Counted from the first letter of the stretch, positions 17,314-26,693 are shown. The stretch is DNA of 64,000 nucleotides from Pedobacter sp. ok626 (GCF_900100435.1 NZ_FNEX01000001.1:248001-312000); one strand, 5' to 3'. Notes: generated from the letters alone by a model not told the origin. Program-made: numbers and translations.

Positions 17314-17326
17314 GCGCTGTTAGTTT
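17296..17326. terminator. Bidirectional hairpin embedded in two stop codons
   Basis: Perfect 11-bp inverted repeat, 17296-17306 with 17316-17326, and a 9-base loop. The A-rich flank on the left and T-rich flank on the right give a U-tract in both directions. The loop holds the GH88 stop codon (17311-17313), and the right arm holds the lacI stop codon (17320-17322, minus strand). The hairpin can therefore terminate both convergent genes. Confidence 0.75.
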
Positions 17327-18381
17327 CTATATGATTTATAATTTTCTTTGGTGATGATGTCAATAGGCATGTAATAGGTAGGCTCTATTTCTCCATTTAA
17401 AACCACATTTTGGTACAAGGCCATGATACCTTTATATCCTTGCTCTTGTGGTTTTTGGCAGATTAAAAAGTCTATTACTCCTTTTTTTAAGTGTTCGATA
17501 CTTTGAGGCAAGAAATCGTAACCCACTAAAAAGATATGTTCCTGATTGGTTTTTTCTAAAAATTGGGCCACAGAGAAAACCCTGGAATTGGTTACAAAAA
17601 TGGCCCTTACATCTGTATGCTCGCTTAATACTTCGGTCATGCGTTTCGCAACGGAAAGGTAATCTGTTTCGGGCGTAATGTCGGCTTTCACAATTCGAAC
17701 CTGCTTTTCATGGTCTTTGAAGTAAGCTCTAAAACCTTCTTCTTTTCGCGACAAGTGATGGTAGCTATCGATCTCTTTCGAGATGTTTACGATCAGGATT
17801 TTATCCCCTTCTTTGACTAAATAGTTGACCATATGGGCACTTAAATGACCACTTTGAAATAAATCCGGACCAATGTAACTCAGTCTGGATTCATTCGGGA
17901 TATCAGAGTTGATAAAGACCTGCGGGATTTTCTTAAGGTTACAAAGCTTAGAAAAGGCTAGTGATTCTTCAATGAAAATAGGTGCGACTAATATGCCATC
18001 AATCTCGGTTTTAAGTATGTTTTTCGTTTGTTTTACGAAAGAAGCTTTGTCATTTTGATCATAAAAATATTTATCGATCACAATGCCAAATTGCTTAATC
18101 TCGGCTTCGGCCATTTCTATGCCTTTACTTGGTGCATCCCAAAATTCAGTTTCTGTAGAAACAGCGGGGATTAGACTCGCGAAGCGCAATACTTTTTTAG
18201 AGGCCAGTCTACGGGCCAAAATGTTAGGCTGGTAATCCAGATCTTTCATAATGGCCAATATTTTATTCTTGGTCGTGTCTGAAACACCAGTCCTGTTGTG
18301 TAACACTCTATCAACAGTACCTATAGAAACATTCGCCCTCCTCGCTATTTCCTTAACACCAGTTTGCATATTTGATTTCAT
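17320..18381 (-). CDS. LacI-family transcriptional regulator (copy 1)
   Basis: A 353-residue regulator with a LacI-type DNA-binding domain: 'GVKEIARRANVS' then 'GTVDRVLHNRTGVS', and the hinge 'QPNILARRLASKK' near residue 55. The rest is a periplasmic-binding-protein-like sensor with 'DGILVAPIFIEESLAF' and 'FVTNSRVFSVAQFL'. It is closely related to the regulator at 26694-27755. In the recognition helix copy 1 has Ile where copy 2 has Arg (VSIG versus VSRG), so the two may read different operators. It converges on the enzyme operon, shares a terminator with it, and probably responds to a sugar released from that glycan. Its own operator was not found in the 79 bp upstream. Confidence 0.93.
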   Translation of the reverse strand: MKSNMQTGVKEIARRANVSIGTVDRVLHNRTGVSDTTKNKILAIMKDLDYQPNILARRLASKKVLRFASLIPAVSTETEFWDAPSKGIEMAEAEIKQFGIVIDKYFYDQNDKASFVKQTKNILKTEIDGILVAPIFIEESLAFSKLCNLKKIPQVFINSDIPNESRLSYIGPDLFQSGHLSAHMVNYLVKEGDKILIVNISKEIDSYHHLSRKEEGFRAYFKDHEKQVRIVKADITPETDYLSVAKRMTEVLSEHTDVRAIFVTNSRVFSVAQFLEKTNQEHIFLVGYDFLPQSIEHLKKGVIDFLICQKPQEQGYKGIMALYQNVVLNGEIEPTYYMPIDIITKENYKSYRN

Positions 18382-18460
18382 TTTTGGATATCGAATTCTT
18401 CCGTAAAAGTATTACTAAATCCGAGAATAAAAACCTAAATATATAAAAAGAATGCGCCTT

Positions 18461-19258
18461 TTATTTAATTAAAAAATTAGCGTCTTCTTGTATTCCTTCG
18501 CTGTTTGAGGCTAATAAAGATTCATCATTTACCATTTGTATGGCTTCGCTTGCGGATGGGTAGTTTCCTTTGTAAGGTTTGTTGCTGATGAGGTTGTAGG
18601 CCGAGATTAAGGACCATCGTGGTGCATCGCTAAGATTGGCATCCGAACGGTGTAAGGTATTGCTGTGGAAGAATAAAGTATCTCCAGCTTCCATTTCTAC
18701 ATAGACCAGTTCTAGTCGCTTTAATAATTCATCTACTCTTTCTTGATTTGCGCCAACTTGTTCTCCGCTAAAGCCATGCTCGATCCTTCCGGTTAGGTGT
18801 GAGCCTTTAATAACTTGTAAGCAACCATTTTCCTTAGTGGCCGGACTTAGTGCCGTGAGCACGCTTAACATCTGCGGATATAGGAAGCCATCGCGGTACC
18901 AATAGCCGTAATCCTGATGCCATTCCCATGCGCCACCAACTTTGGGCTCTTTTTGCATCAATTTGGAATGAAAGTGTGCTGGTTTGCCTTCTAGTAAAAG
19001 CTGAACACCTTCGACAATTCGTTTAGAGCGGGCTAGTAGGCTATAGGCATCATCAGCTAATGAATACCACAAAGCCAGTTTGGTCCTGAGGCCATTTGCA
19101 TCGCCTCTGTCAAATGATTTATTGCTGATCACCTGGTCGTGGATAGCAATATCATATAGCTTTTTCACCTCTTCGGGCTTAAGCATTCCTTTGATCAATA
19201 CATACCCATCTTCGTTGAAGCGGGCTTTGTCTGCTGCACTTAATTTTTTATAGTCCAT
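18461..19258 (-). CDS. Phytanoyl-CoA dioxygenase (PhyH)-family Fe(II)/2-oxoglutarate oxygenase (copy 2)
   Basis: A 265-residue cytoplasmic PhyH protein. It opens with the family's 'FNEDGYVLIKGMLKPEEV' helix and strand. The iron ligands are His114-x-Asp116 in WEWHQDYG and His203 in NTLHRSDANLS. 'KENGCLQVIKGSHL' is a usual PhyH segment. It follows the MFS transporter gene with only a 4-bp gap on the same strand, so they form one transcript (transporter first). It is not a close copy of the first PhyH (5672-6487): the N-terminal and lid regions differ. A link with an imported hexuronate-like or other acidic sugar is suggested by the transporter, but the substrate is unknown. Confidence 0.85.
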   Translation of the reverse strand: MDYKKLSAADKARFNEDGYVLIKGMLKPEEVKKLYDIAIHDQVISNKSFDRGDANGLRTKLALWYSLADDAYSLLARSKRIVEGVQLLLEGKPAHFHSKLMQKEPKVGGAWEWHQDYGYWYRDGFLYPQMLSVLTALSPATKENGCLQVIKGSHLTGRIEHGFSGEQVGANQERVDELLKRLELVYVEMEAGDTLFFHSNTLHRSDANLSDAPRWSLISAYNLISNKPYKGNYPSASEAIQMVNDESLLASNSEGIQEDANFLIK

Positions 19259-19262
19259 GTTC

Positions 19263-20525
19263 TTATGTTTGATTTGTTTTTATTGCGGGGATTAAACGGG
19301 TAAGTAAAAAGTAGCCCAGTAAATAGGTGCAGCCGACCATCATGAAGATGCTGCTGTAGCTACCTGTTAATGCTAAAATTCGTCCGGTTAGCAGGGATAG
19401 GACAATTCCGCCACTTACTGCAGAAAGTGTAGCTACGCCCATCACTGTACCAACTTCTTCTTTCGGAAAAACATCGGTAATGGTGGCAAATATATTTGCC
19501 GTCCAGCCACAATGTGCGGCCGCTCCTAAGCCAATCAGGACTACTGCCATCCATAAATTATCGGCAAAGCCAACTCCACAAAGTAATAAGCCAATTAAGG
19601 CGCATACCAATAGTGCTTGTTTTCTGGCCCCATATACACCTTTGCCTTTTCTAATCAAGTAGGATGAGTAAGCACCTCCTGCAAGACTGCCTATATCAGC
19701 CAAAACGTAAACTGTAACCAAAGGCCAGCCTAAAGAGCCGGTACTTACGGCCTTGGTTTCGTTTAAGAATTTAGGCAGCCAGTACAGTAAGAACCACCAG
19801 GTTGGATCAGATATAAATCGAACCAGGCAAATGGTTAGTACTTCCTTTTTGAAAACGACTTGTTTCCAGCTTTTGAGTGTTGTTGCTTGGTTTCTTTGAG
19901 GGTTTTGCTCAGGCCTTTCTTCTGGATTTTGCGCAGAAGCTGGTTCAGGCGTTTGTATAGGTTTTTTATAAGTAATGATCCAAAAGAACATCCATATAAA
20001 ACCTAATGCACCTGTTAAGATAAAGGCCCATTGCCAACCAAATTTATAAGCAATAAAAGGGATCAGTAGAGGAGCCACGATGGCGCCAATATTTGAACCT
20101 GCATTGAAAAATCCGGTGGCAAAGGCTCTTTGAGAAGCGGGAAATAATTCGGCCACGGTTTTAACACTGGCGGGGAAGTTTACAGACTCTCCCAATCCCA
20201 AACTAAAACGCGCAAGGCCAAAGCCAATTGCTCCTTTTGCGAAAGCATGGGCCATACCAGCTGCACTCCATAAAGCGACGCCAATGGCGAAGATCCATTT
20301 GGTACCAAACTTGTCTAATAGTTTTCCTGATAAGACAACGCCCAGCCCATACGAAACCTGGAATGCAGTTACAATATAGCTGTATTCTACTTCGCTCCAA
20401 TTGTACAAATGCTGTAGTTCTGGGGCCAAAATGCTGAGCACATGCCTATCCAGGTAATTGATCGTGGTGCTAAAAAAAAGGAGGATGCAAATTTTCCATC
20501 CGTAAGAAATTTTCATGTCGTTCAA
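19263..20525 (-). CDS. MFS transporter, anion:cation symporter (hexuronate) type
   Basis: A 420-residue inner-membrane transporter with about 12 hydrophobic segments. The first helix holds the 'NYLDRHVLS' motif, and 'RFSLGLGESVNFPA' occurs near residue 128; both are typical of the ExuT/ACS branch, which carries hexuronates, tartrate and similar organic anions. A charged central loop (about 195-220, rich in Pro, Glu and Gln) separates the two halves. An ATG three codons in is an alternative start. It is the first gene of a two-gene operon with the PhyH oxygenase. In this locus it probably imports the uronic acid released by the PL8/GH88 pair. The nearby AraC gene is divergent across 156 bp and may control it. 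Confidence 0.85.
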   Translation of the reverse strand: MNDMKISYGWKICILLFFSTTINYLDRHVLSILAPELQHLYNWSEVEYSYIVTAFQVSYGLGVVLSGKLLDKFGTKWIFAIGVALWSAAGMAHAFAKGAIGFGLARFSLGLGESVNFPASVKTVAELFPASQRAFATGFFNAGSNIGAIVAPLLIPFIAYKFGWQWAFILTGALGFIWMFFWIITYKKPIQTPEPASAQNPEERPEQNPQRNQATTLKSWKQVVFKKEVLTICLVRFISDPTWWFLLYWLPKFLNETKAVSTGSLGWPLVTVYVLADIGSLAGGAYSSYLIRKGKGVYGARKQALLVCALIGLLLCGVGFADNLWMAVVLIGLGAAAHCGWTANIFATITDVFPKEEVGTVMGVATLSAVSGGIVLSLLTGRILALTGSYSSIFMMVGCTYLLGYFLLTRLIPAIKTNQT

Positions 20526-20681
20526 TTAAAGAATGGAAAAGCTCATTCTCGTGTGTTTAAATATTTGGCTTAAACGAAGCTATGACAAAATGGGAGCAGC
20601 CTTTAGCGCTAATTTTGCTAGTTATAGAACAAATTTTGCGCTTATGGTTTTTTTTGGGATTAAATGATTAATTTTTGTGCA

Positions 20682-21551
20682 ATGAAAGCACTTCATCTTA
20701 AAGTTCCGGCTTATAGTAAATTTTACATTGATGCGAGGCGGGAGCAGGTCAGTTATTTTGCTAATCCCTGGCACTTTCATGATGAGTTGGAGATCACTTT
20801 TGTGATTAAAAGTGAGGGCACTAAATTTATTGGGGATCACATTTCAGAATTTAAACCGGGTGAGATTATTCTTTTGGGTTCCCGTTTACCACATTATTGG
20901 CGTAATCACAGCAGTTATTATCAAGCGCCAGCGGAAAAAGGTGCAGAAGCCATTATTATTCGCTTTAATCAGGATTATGCGGGCAGCGAATTTCTTAAAA
21001 TTCCGCCGATGAAACCTGTTCTTGATTTACTGAATGATGCAAAAAGGGGCATTCATATTCGGGAGCCACATCCTGATTTACAACAAAAGTTGATCGACTT
21101 TTTAACGCTTGATGAGGCGCAGAGGATTATAGCTTTAACCACTATTTTATTGAGCATTGCAACGCAGAAATCCTATGATTATTTATGTAGCATCGGTTAT
21201 GCGCATCAATACAAAAGTAACGACATCGAAAAAATAGATGCGGTTTATGATTATGTGCTGAACAACTTTAAAGCTGATTTGAGCCTGGACGATATTGCTT
21301 TAAGGTGTAACATGAATACCGCTGCATTTTGTAGGTATTTTAAACGAAAAACGGGGAAGACCTTTGTAGATTTTATGAATGAGATCAGGTTGGGAAATGC
21401 GGCTAAATTATTGCTGAAAGGGGACCTTACGATAGCAGAGGTGGCATTCGAATCTGGTTTTAACAACCCTTCTTATTTTAACCGCTTGTTTAAGCGATTT
21501 AAAGGACTGACACCAACTGAATATCAATCGCAGTACTTAAGCACAAATTAA
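20682..21551 (+). CDS. AraC-family transcriptional regulator with cupin sensor (copy 1)
   Basis: A 289-residue regulator from the ATG at 20682; an in-frame ATG at 20664 would add six residues. The N-terminal cupin domain shows 'NPWHFHDELEITFVI' and 'FKPGEIILLGSRLPHYW', which fit a sugar-sensing pocket. The C-terminal pair of helix-turn-helix motifs is clear: 'LSLDDIALRCNMNTAAFCRYFKR' and 'TIAEVAFESGFNNPSYFNRLFKR', ending in LTPTEYQ. It is divergent from the transporter and PhyH operon and lies 7 bp before the TIM-barrel gene, which it is probably co-transcribed with. It likely activates one or both units when the cognate sugar is present. Confidence 0.92.
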   Translation: MKALHLKVPAYSKFYIDARREQVSYFANPWHFHDELEITFVIKSEGTKFIGDHISEFKPGEIILLGSRLPHYWRNHSSYYQAPAEKGAEAIIIRFNQDYAGSEFLKIPPMKPVLDLLNDAKRGIHIREPHPDLQQKLIDFLTLDEAQRIIALTTILLSIATQKSYDYLCSIGYAHQYKSNDIEKIDAVYDYVLNNFKADLSLDDIALRCNMNTAAFCRYFKRKTGKTFVDFMNEIRLGNAAKLLLKGDLTIAEVAFESGFNNPSYFNRLFKRFKGLTPTEYQSQYLSTN

Positions 21552-21558
21552 TTATCGA

Positions 21559-22383
21559 ATGGAATTAGAATTTTATATCCCTAGATGGGGGAATAGGCAT
21601 TTATCATGGGCTGACTTTGCAAGCAAGGCGAAGCTTGCAGGTTATGCTGGGGTAGAGGCTGGTTTGCCTGTAGATGAGGAGGAGCAGTTGGATATGTTTA
21701 GACAACTAAAAGAGAAGGGTTTGCGTTGGATCGGCCAACACTTTGAAACAGCTACCGCCGATTTTGCGGCGCATGTTCCGCAATTTGAAACACGATTGTA
21801 TGCTTTAGCAGCGGCAAATCCGGTTTTGATCAATTCGCAAACGGGGAAGGATTTTTTTACGTTCGAGCAAAATTCTGAGTTGATCGCATTAGCGGCCAGA
21901 ATAAGTAAGGAAACTGGTGTGCGGATATTGCATGAAACGCATCGTGGTAAATTTAGTTTTTGCACTTCGGCTACCGGTCTTTATTTACGTCAGTATCCAG
22001 ATTTAAGATTAACAGCAGATTTTTCTCATTGGTGCTGTGTGGCGGAATCGTATTTGCAAGATCAACAAGAAATACTACAGTTGGCTATTGATCGGTCAGA
22101 TCATTTTCATTCTCGTGTAGGCTTTCCAGGAGGCCCTCAGGTCAATCATCCAGCAGCTCCAGAATGGAAAGAGGCACTTGATTTTCATTGTGCATGGTGG
22201 GATGCGATTGTGCAACGTCACGCTGCTTTGAAAACCAAGACCTTGACTATTACTTGTGAATTTGGTCCTTATCCTTACATGCCACAATTGCCATTTAATC
22301 AAGAGCCTGTTAGCGATTTGTGGGAGGTAAACCTTTTTATGAAAAGCTTTTTAGAAAAGCGATATGCTCATTTATCGCATTAA
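21559..22383 (+). CDS. Xylose-isomerase-like TIM-barrel sugar isomerase/epimerase (copy 2)
   Basis: A 274-residue paralogue of the protein at 6491-7324, sharing the 'PRWG' opening, the NSQTG/SAQTG strand, and the metal-ligand blocks HETHR, TADFSHW, FHSRVGFP and CEFGPYPYMP. The C-termini also match (NLFMKSFLEKRY versus NLWMKDFLQKRY). It has no signal and is cytoplasmic. It begins 7 bp after the AraC gene and its last 12 bases overlap the convergent GH52-like gene. The reaction is unknown: the fold supports isomerase, epimerase or dehydratase chemistry. Its presence beside the second PhyH and an acid-sugar transporter points to sugar catabolism. Confidence 0.8.
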   Translation: MELEFYIPRWGNRHLSWADFASKAKLAGYAGVEAGLPVDEEEQLDMFRQLKEKGLRWIGQHFETATADFAAHVPQFETRLYALAAANPVLINSQTGKDFFTFEQNSELIALAARISKETGVRILHETHRGKFSFCTSATGLYLRQYPDLRLTADFSHWCCVAESYLQDQQEILQLAIDRSDHFHSRVGFPGGPQVNHPAAPEWKEALDFHCAWWDAIVQRHAALKTKTLTITCEFGPYPYMPQLPFNQEPVSDLWEVNLFMKSFLEKRYAHLSH

Positions 22384-24558
22384 CCAATAGCCTAAGATAG
22401 ATATTCCTCTAGGATACCAATAGCCAATCCAAACATCATCTTTTTTAAGCAGTCCATCATTGTACGCATATGGGCTGTTTTTGTTCCAATTGTAAACATA
22501 GGATGCCGATGAATGTTTAATGCCATACCATTGTGCCGCTACCACATCGGCAACAATGGTTTTGCTGAACCAGGTGGTGCCTTCTTGGGTGGTTAGTTTG
22601 ATTCCGTAATCTGTTATACTTTGGCTGTAGGTTTCAGCATAATCTTTTTTCAATACTGCGGCAAGTTGGTTGAGTAAGGGTAATTTAGCGCCGACAAGGC
22701 CCGGTAAAAATAGCCCCTCGCCAATCACTACCGAACGTTGGTTCCATTTTGGGAAGCTTTCATCTAAACTTACCGGAATAAAGCCGTATTTCTGTTGTGC
22801 TTTTTTTAAGGTGTTGAGGATGAGGTTGGCTTCTTTTTCAAAATGCAGGGCCTGTTTGTTTCTTAAGCCTTCATTATTTACAGCTACCCCCATGTTTTTA
22901 TAACCAGCACCTTCTCCATCAACTACACCTTTTTTTGTAGCATCTATTGCATGAACCTGTGCTTTATTGGATAAGGCTCTGAACATTTCGGCCGCTACGG
23001 CATAGGCACTCAATTGTTTGGCCCCTAAGAAGGTATTGTCTGGCGAAAGTTTGAGCGCTTCGTTGGCATCATAGGTGGTCCAGCCAAATGCTTTATCGGC
23101 GATTCCGTTTCCATTGGTATCTCTGTTGATGACAGATTGTAAGAGCACGTCTACTGTGCCCAGCATCGATTTTACAAAAGTATCATCTTTGCTAATTTTC
23201 CAATAGTAATAAAGCAGCAATACGAAGGATGTATTTTCTTCTACAGCCATATGTGGACCGTAGTTGTAGTTTGCCGTTTCGCTTACAAAGGGTAAATCGC
23301 CCACATCATGATACAAGTAGGGGCCATATTCTGCAGCTGTCATACCTTGTTGGTAAGCGGGTTTATTTTGAACCGGATTGGCCGGAACGGTAAGCTCTGC
23401 ACGGGCGATATAGTTTGTCCACTGGCTCAGTTGAAGTTTTAAACGCCAGGGGCAGAAAATAGCACTCACTTCAGTTTCGTGCGCCACATCTACCGTACTG
23501 AGGTGTTTAAATCTGCCTTCAGAAACATAAAATCGAGGGGTTTTATTTTCATCCAATAGGAAGAAGGTATTTGCCAAATCGGTATGAAAGGTTAAGGCTA
23601 AAACCCATTTCTCCTGATCTGTTAGAGCACCATTCATTAAACTATCCTCAAATTTTTGGGTAAGACGTATGTTCTGCTCAAAATTTTCTGTGGCATATTG
23701 CAAAACCTCATTGATGTTTTTCCAGTAATGGGTATAGTAAAATTTGAGTGGCAGGTTTACTCGTTTATCCTCAATCACGGTATGATCGTGATAGGTTGCA
23801 TAAATTTGATTGAACTCTTTATTCGCTTGTTGAGGTAGGTTGAATTCATAAAATAATCCGCCAAACCCTGCTTCGCTGAACGTGCCTTTTGCAGGGGTTT
23901 TAATCGCCGACAGGGCCATTTTGCCATTTAAATTGGCATTATCTCTAAATAGAACGGTCTGTTCAGTATTGTCTGGTTTCATCGGTTCAAGGGCCATGAA
24001 GTTGAAGCCTTTTACAGGTGTTTTTGCAATCGCAACTTTAAGCTTGCAGTCTATAGCAGTTTGACTTTCGTTGGCTACATTAATTTGCAAGTAAAAGCCC
24101 GGGAAGATCTGAGTTTTGATGGCTGCAGTATCTGCCAGGTCTTTCGAAGAAGTAAAGGCAGAAATTAGTGTAAAATTAACCTTTACACCTTCGGGAGTCT
24201 CGCCGCTAATGAGCATGGATGATGGTCCGAATCGGAGTTGCTGGTTTTTAAAATAGCTTGCATTTCTAGGCAGCTTTGTTGTTCTAAAACAATATGTTTT
24301 TTTGTTAACGGTTAAGCCGATGAGTAAGCCTGTTTGTTCGTCCATATCGAAGCCCAAACTACCTGTTTGCATGCTTTGTTTTTCATTCAGCAAGGAGAAA
24401 GTAAAGCGACTACCCAAACGTGAATTTAGTAAGGAGAAATTGGTGCTGTCTGTAAGCGGGGTAGGGATTAAGTTCTGATCAACCTTGAAACTTTGTGCAC
24501 AAACAGTTAAGGATAGGCTTATTGATAAAACTGTGAACAGTATTTTTTGATAATTCAT
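22372..24558 (-). CDS. Exported GH52-like alpha/alpha-barrel protein, function uncertain
   Basis: A 728-residue exported protein (signal about 1-22, TVCAQS). The N-terminal 250 residues look like a beta-sandwich, and the rest is helix-rich, as in (alpha/alpha)6-barrel glycosidases. A segment near residue 350, 'VSEGRFKHLSTVDV', resembles the region around the nucleophile of GH52 beta-xylosidases (EG-x-[YF]-x-x-x-[NS]-T-x-D). 'YHDVGDLPFV', 'MAVEENTSFV' and 'DTNGNGIADKAFGWTTYDA' resemble barrel motifs shared with the glutaminase/GH116-like group. I cannot assign a substrate. It overlaps the convergent TIM-barrel gene by 12 bases and is the last of two minus-strand genes, 26 bp after the esterase gene. 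Confidence 0.55.
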   Translation of the reverse strand: MNYQKILFTVLSISLSLTVCAQSFKVDQNLIPTPLTDSTNFSLLNSRLGSRFTFSLLNEKQSMQTGSLGFDMDEQTGLLIGLTVNKKTYCFRTTKLPRNASYFKNQQLRFGPSSMLISGETPEGVKVNFTLISAFTSSKDLADTAAIKTQIFPGFYLQINVANESQTAIDCKLKVAIAKTPVKGFNFMALEPMKPDNTEQTVLFRDNANLNGKMALSAIKTPAKGTFSEAGFGGLFYEFNLPQQANKEFNQIYATYHDHTVIEDKRVNLPLKFYYTHYWKNINEVLQYATENFEQNIRLTQKFEDSLMNGALTDQEKWVLALTFHTDLANTFFLLDENKTPRFYVSEGRFKHLSTVDVAHETEVSAIFCPWRLKLQLSQWTNYIARAELTVPANPVQNKPAYQQGMTAAEYGPYLYHDVGDLPFVSETANYNYGPHMAVEENTSFVLLLYYYWKISKDDTFVKSMLGTVDVLLQSVINRDTNGNGIADKAFGWTTYDANEALKLSPDNTFLGAKQLSAYAVAAEMFRALSNKAQVHAIDATKKGVVDGEGAGYKNMGVAVNNEGLRNKQALHFEKEANLILNTLKKAQQKYGFIPVSLDESFPKWNQRSVVIGEGLFLPGLVGAKLPLLNQLAAVLKKDYAETYSQSITDYGIKLTTQEGTTWFSKTIVADVVAAQWYGIKHSSASYVYNWNKNSPYAYNDGLLKKDDVWIGYWYPRGISILGYWLMR

Positions 24559-24584
24559 TCGGAAATTTTAAGATTTATAAATGA

Positions 24585-26501
24585 TTAATTGCTCTTGAAA
24601 CTTGAAGCGGGTAAGCCTTCTTGATTGTAAAGGTTTGCACCATCTGGACTATCCGCCCAGGCATACCGCACAGCAATTGGTCTGCTGATGGTATCGCTCC
24701 AAACTACCACTTGTTTTCCAACTATTTTGGCTTGTGCAGGGACAAATTCTTTCCCATCAGCAGATATAGCGAACATGTTTAATTTTTCGCCTAAACACTT
24801 TAGTCCTGTTCCAACATGATCAAAGGATACGTATATCTGATTACGCGAAACTTTTGCAGATTTGTAAATGGGCCCCGAGAAAACAAGGTTTTCATGATAA
24901 GCTATTCGCTCTGCTGCCAAAGCCAGTCGCTTTCCTACATCTAATTTATTGGCGGGGTGTATGTCGCCTTTCTCTCCAATATCATGAATGACAGCCATGC
25001 CAGTGTTCGGTACATTTAAGGTCTTCATCTGAGCTTCTCTCAATAAGGCCCAATTACTATTTAGAGGTTCTGTGCCTGTACTACAATAATTGGCCAATTG
25101 TACATATAAAAATGGCAAATTTGGCTGTTGCCAATCCTTACGCCATGAATTGATTAAGGAGCTGAGTAAAGCTTGATATTGCTCTGGTTTAGGTGCGTTA
25201 CTCTCGCCTTGGTACCAGGTTATCCCTTTAATGCTGTAATTGGAAAGGGGTTGAATCATGGCGTAGTAATAGGCTGTTGGGCTGTGTCCTGACAATCCAT
25301 TCCCTCTAGGTAAAACTGGAGTTTCGATTCCAGTTTTAAATTTCCAGGCGCCATCTAAGGCTATTGAATCATTAGTGAATTTAAGTTGATACCTGCTTTT
25401 TAAATTGAAAGCAATTGGGTTTGTTGGACTGATCAATCTGATGGTGATGGTGTTTTTTCCTGCTTTGAGTATTCCAGGTTTGATGGTATAATTACGCTCG
25501 GTATAGCCGCTGTTTAGAGATCCTATTTTTTGTCCGTTTAGGTAAGTTTCATCTTGAGTCTGCATCATTCCCAAAGAAAGACTGACCGCTTTACCTGCTA
25601 AATGCTCTGGGATATTGACTTCAGTTTTAAACCAGATAGAGCCATATTTTGGCGTTTTTATTTTTTCATTTAGCTGTGCTAAATTTGCAGTTTCCTGCCA
25701 ATCTGTTACATCCTGATATGCGGTTAAAAACCATTTCTCGTTTATCCCTAAATCATCTTCTTTTATTGATTTATTCCAGGCTTTTGTTGTTAATTGATGT
25801 GCATTTAGTAGGCGTGCTACTTCGGCGGTATCTTTTAATTTTTGGGCTACCTTATCGTAATCTGGAAATTGTTTTAAGGACTCGCTATTTACCCATGATT
25901 GGGCTGGTGTACCACCTACACTTGAAAGGATAATACCTATGGGCACTTTATATTTTTCATGTAAATCTCTTGCGAAGAAATAAGCTACCGCCGAAAAAGA
26001 CAAGATCGTTTTGGGGTTTGCACTTACCCAGCCGTTATCGCTGCTTACATCTGGTATTGGGTTAAAAGCCATGTCTCTTTTAACAGCAAATTGCCTGATC
26101 ATCGGATAATTACTTTGTTCAATTACTTGAGGGTAATTTGCTTTGATGTTAGGTCTACCCATTGTAGCCTCCATATTAGACTGGCCGGAACATAGCCAAA
26201 CATCACCTATGAGCAAATCCTTAAGCTCAACGTTATTGATTTGCATATTGAATGGTCCCCCAGCTTGCTGCGGTTCAATATTTATCACCCATTTGTGATC
26301 TGAGCCAGCTTTTGTGGCGTATTTTTTATTCTTAAAGGTTAAGGTGATTTCTTCACCAATATCAGCCCAGCCCCAAATCTTAATGTTTTGATCTCTTTGT
26401 AATACCATTCCATTGCTTACTAATCGGGGAAGTTTGATGGTGGCCTGTACAGTAATCGTAAATAACAGCAGGGCGGCGATGCATTGTATGAACTTTTTCA
26501 T
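24585..26501 (-). CDS. Sialate O-acetylesterase-type SGNH esterase
   Basis: A 638-residue exported esterase (signal about 1-20). The N-terminal beta domain begins with 'LPRLVSNGMVLQRDQ', typical of the sialate 9-O-acetylesterase family. The nucleophile is Ser107 in LCSGQSNME. The catalytic His lies in the late 'GDIHPANK' block. Between the two is an inserted GH2-type jelly roll (about 270-370, with 'DETYLNGQKIG'), common in Bacteroidota members. It should remove acetyl groups from glycans; sialic acid is not required. A copy of the 14-bp putative LacI operator lies 75 bp upstream of its start, on the same strand, which suggests it belongs to the second locus. It is co-transcribed with the GH52-like gene. 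Confidence 0.88.
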   Translation of the reverse strand: MKKFIQCIAALLLFTITVQATIKLPRLVSNGMVLQRDQNIKIWGWADIGEEITLTFKNKKYATKAGSDHKWVINIEPQQAGGPFNMQINNVELKDLLIGDVWLCSGQSNMEATMGRPNIKANYPQVIEQSNYPMIRQFAVKRDMAFNPIPDVSSDNGWVSANPKTILSFSAVAYFFARDLHEKYKVPIGIILSSVGGTPAQSWVNSESLKQFPDYDKVAQKLKDTAEVARLLNAHQLTTKAWNKSIKEDDLGINEKWFLTAYQDVTDWQETANLAQLNEKIKTPKYGSIWFKTEVNIPEHLAGKAVSLSLGMMQTQDETYLNGQKIGSLNSGYTERNYTIKPGILKAGKNTITIRLISPTNPIAFNLKSRYQLKFTNDSIALDGAWKFKTGIETPVLPRGNGLSGHSPTAYYYAMIQPLSNYSIKGITWYQGESNAPKPEQYQALLSSLINSWRKDWQQPNLPFLYVQLANYCSTGTEPLNSNWALLREAQMKTLNVPNTGMAVIHDIGEKGDIHPANKLDVGKRLALAAERIAYHENLVFSGPIYKSAKVSRNQIYVSFDHVGTGLKCLGEKLNMFAISADGKEFVPAQAKIVGKQVVVWSDTISRPIAVRYAWADSPDGANLYNQEGLPASSFKSN

Positions 26502-26576
26502 TCTGGCTATATTTGGTCATACAATAATAGCATATTCCATTTGATAATTGGCGATAAATTATAATAAAAACATATA

Positions 26577-26590
26577 AGTTATCGTACACG
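26577..26590 (-). promoter_or_regulatory. Putative LacI-type operator, site A
   Basis: Reading the minus strand, CGTGTACGATAACT matches the site D sequence CGTGTACGTAAACG at 11 of 14 positions. It lies between the esterase gene (75 bp upstream of its start) and the divergent lacI copy 2 (103 bp upstream). It is the weakest of the four sites. Confidence 0.5.
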
Positions 26591-26693
26591 AACAATGATG
26601 TTTGCTTTTAATTTGATGAACGAAATACATTTTACGAGAAGGGTGGAACGTTCAAAAAATAAAATCTATTATCTTTAGCTAATTTTTCAATAT

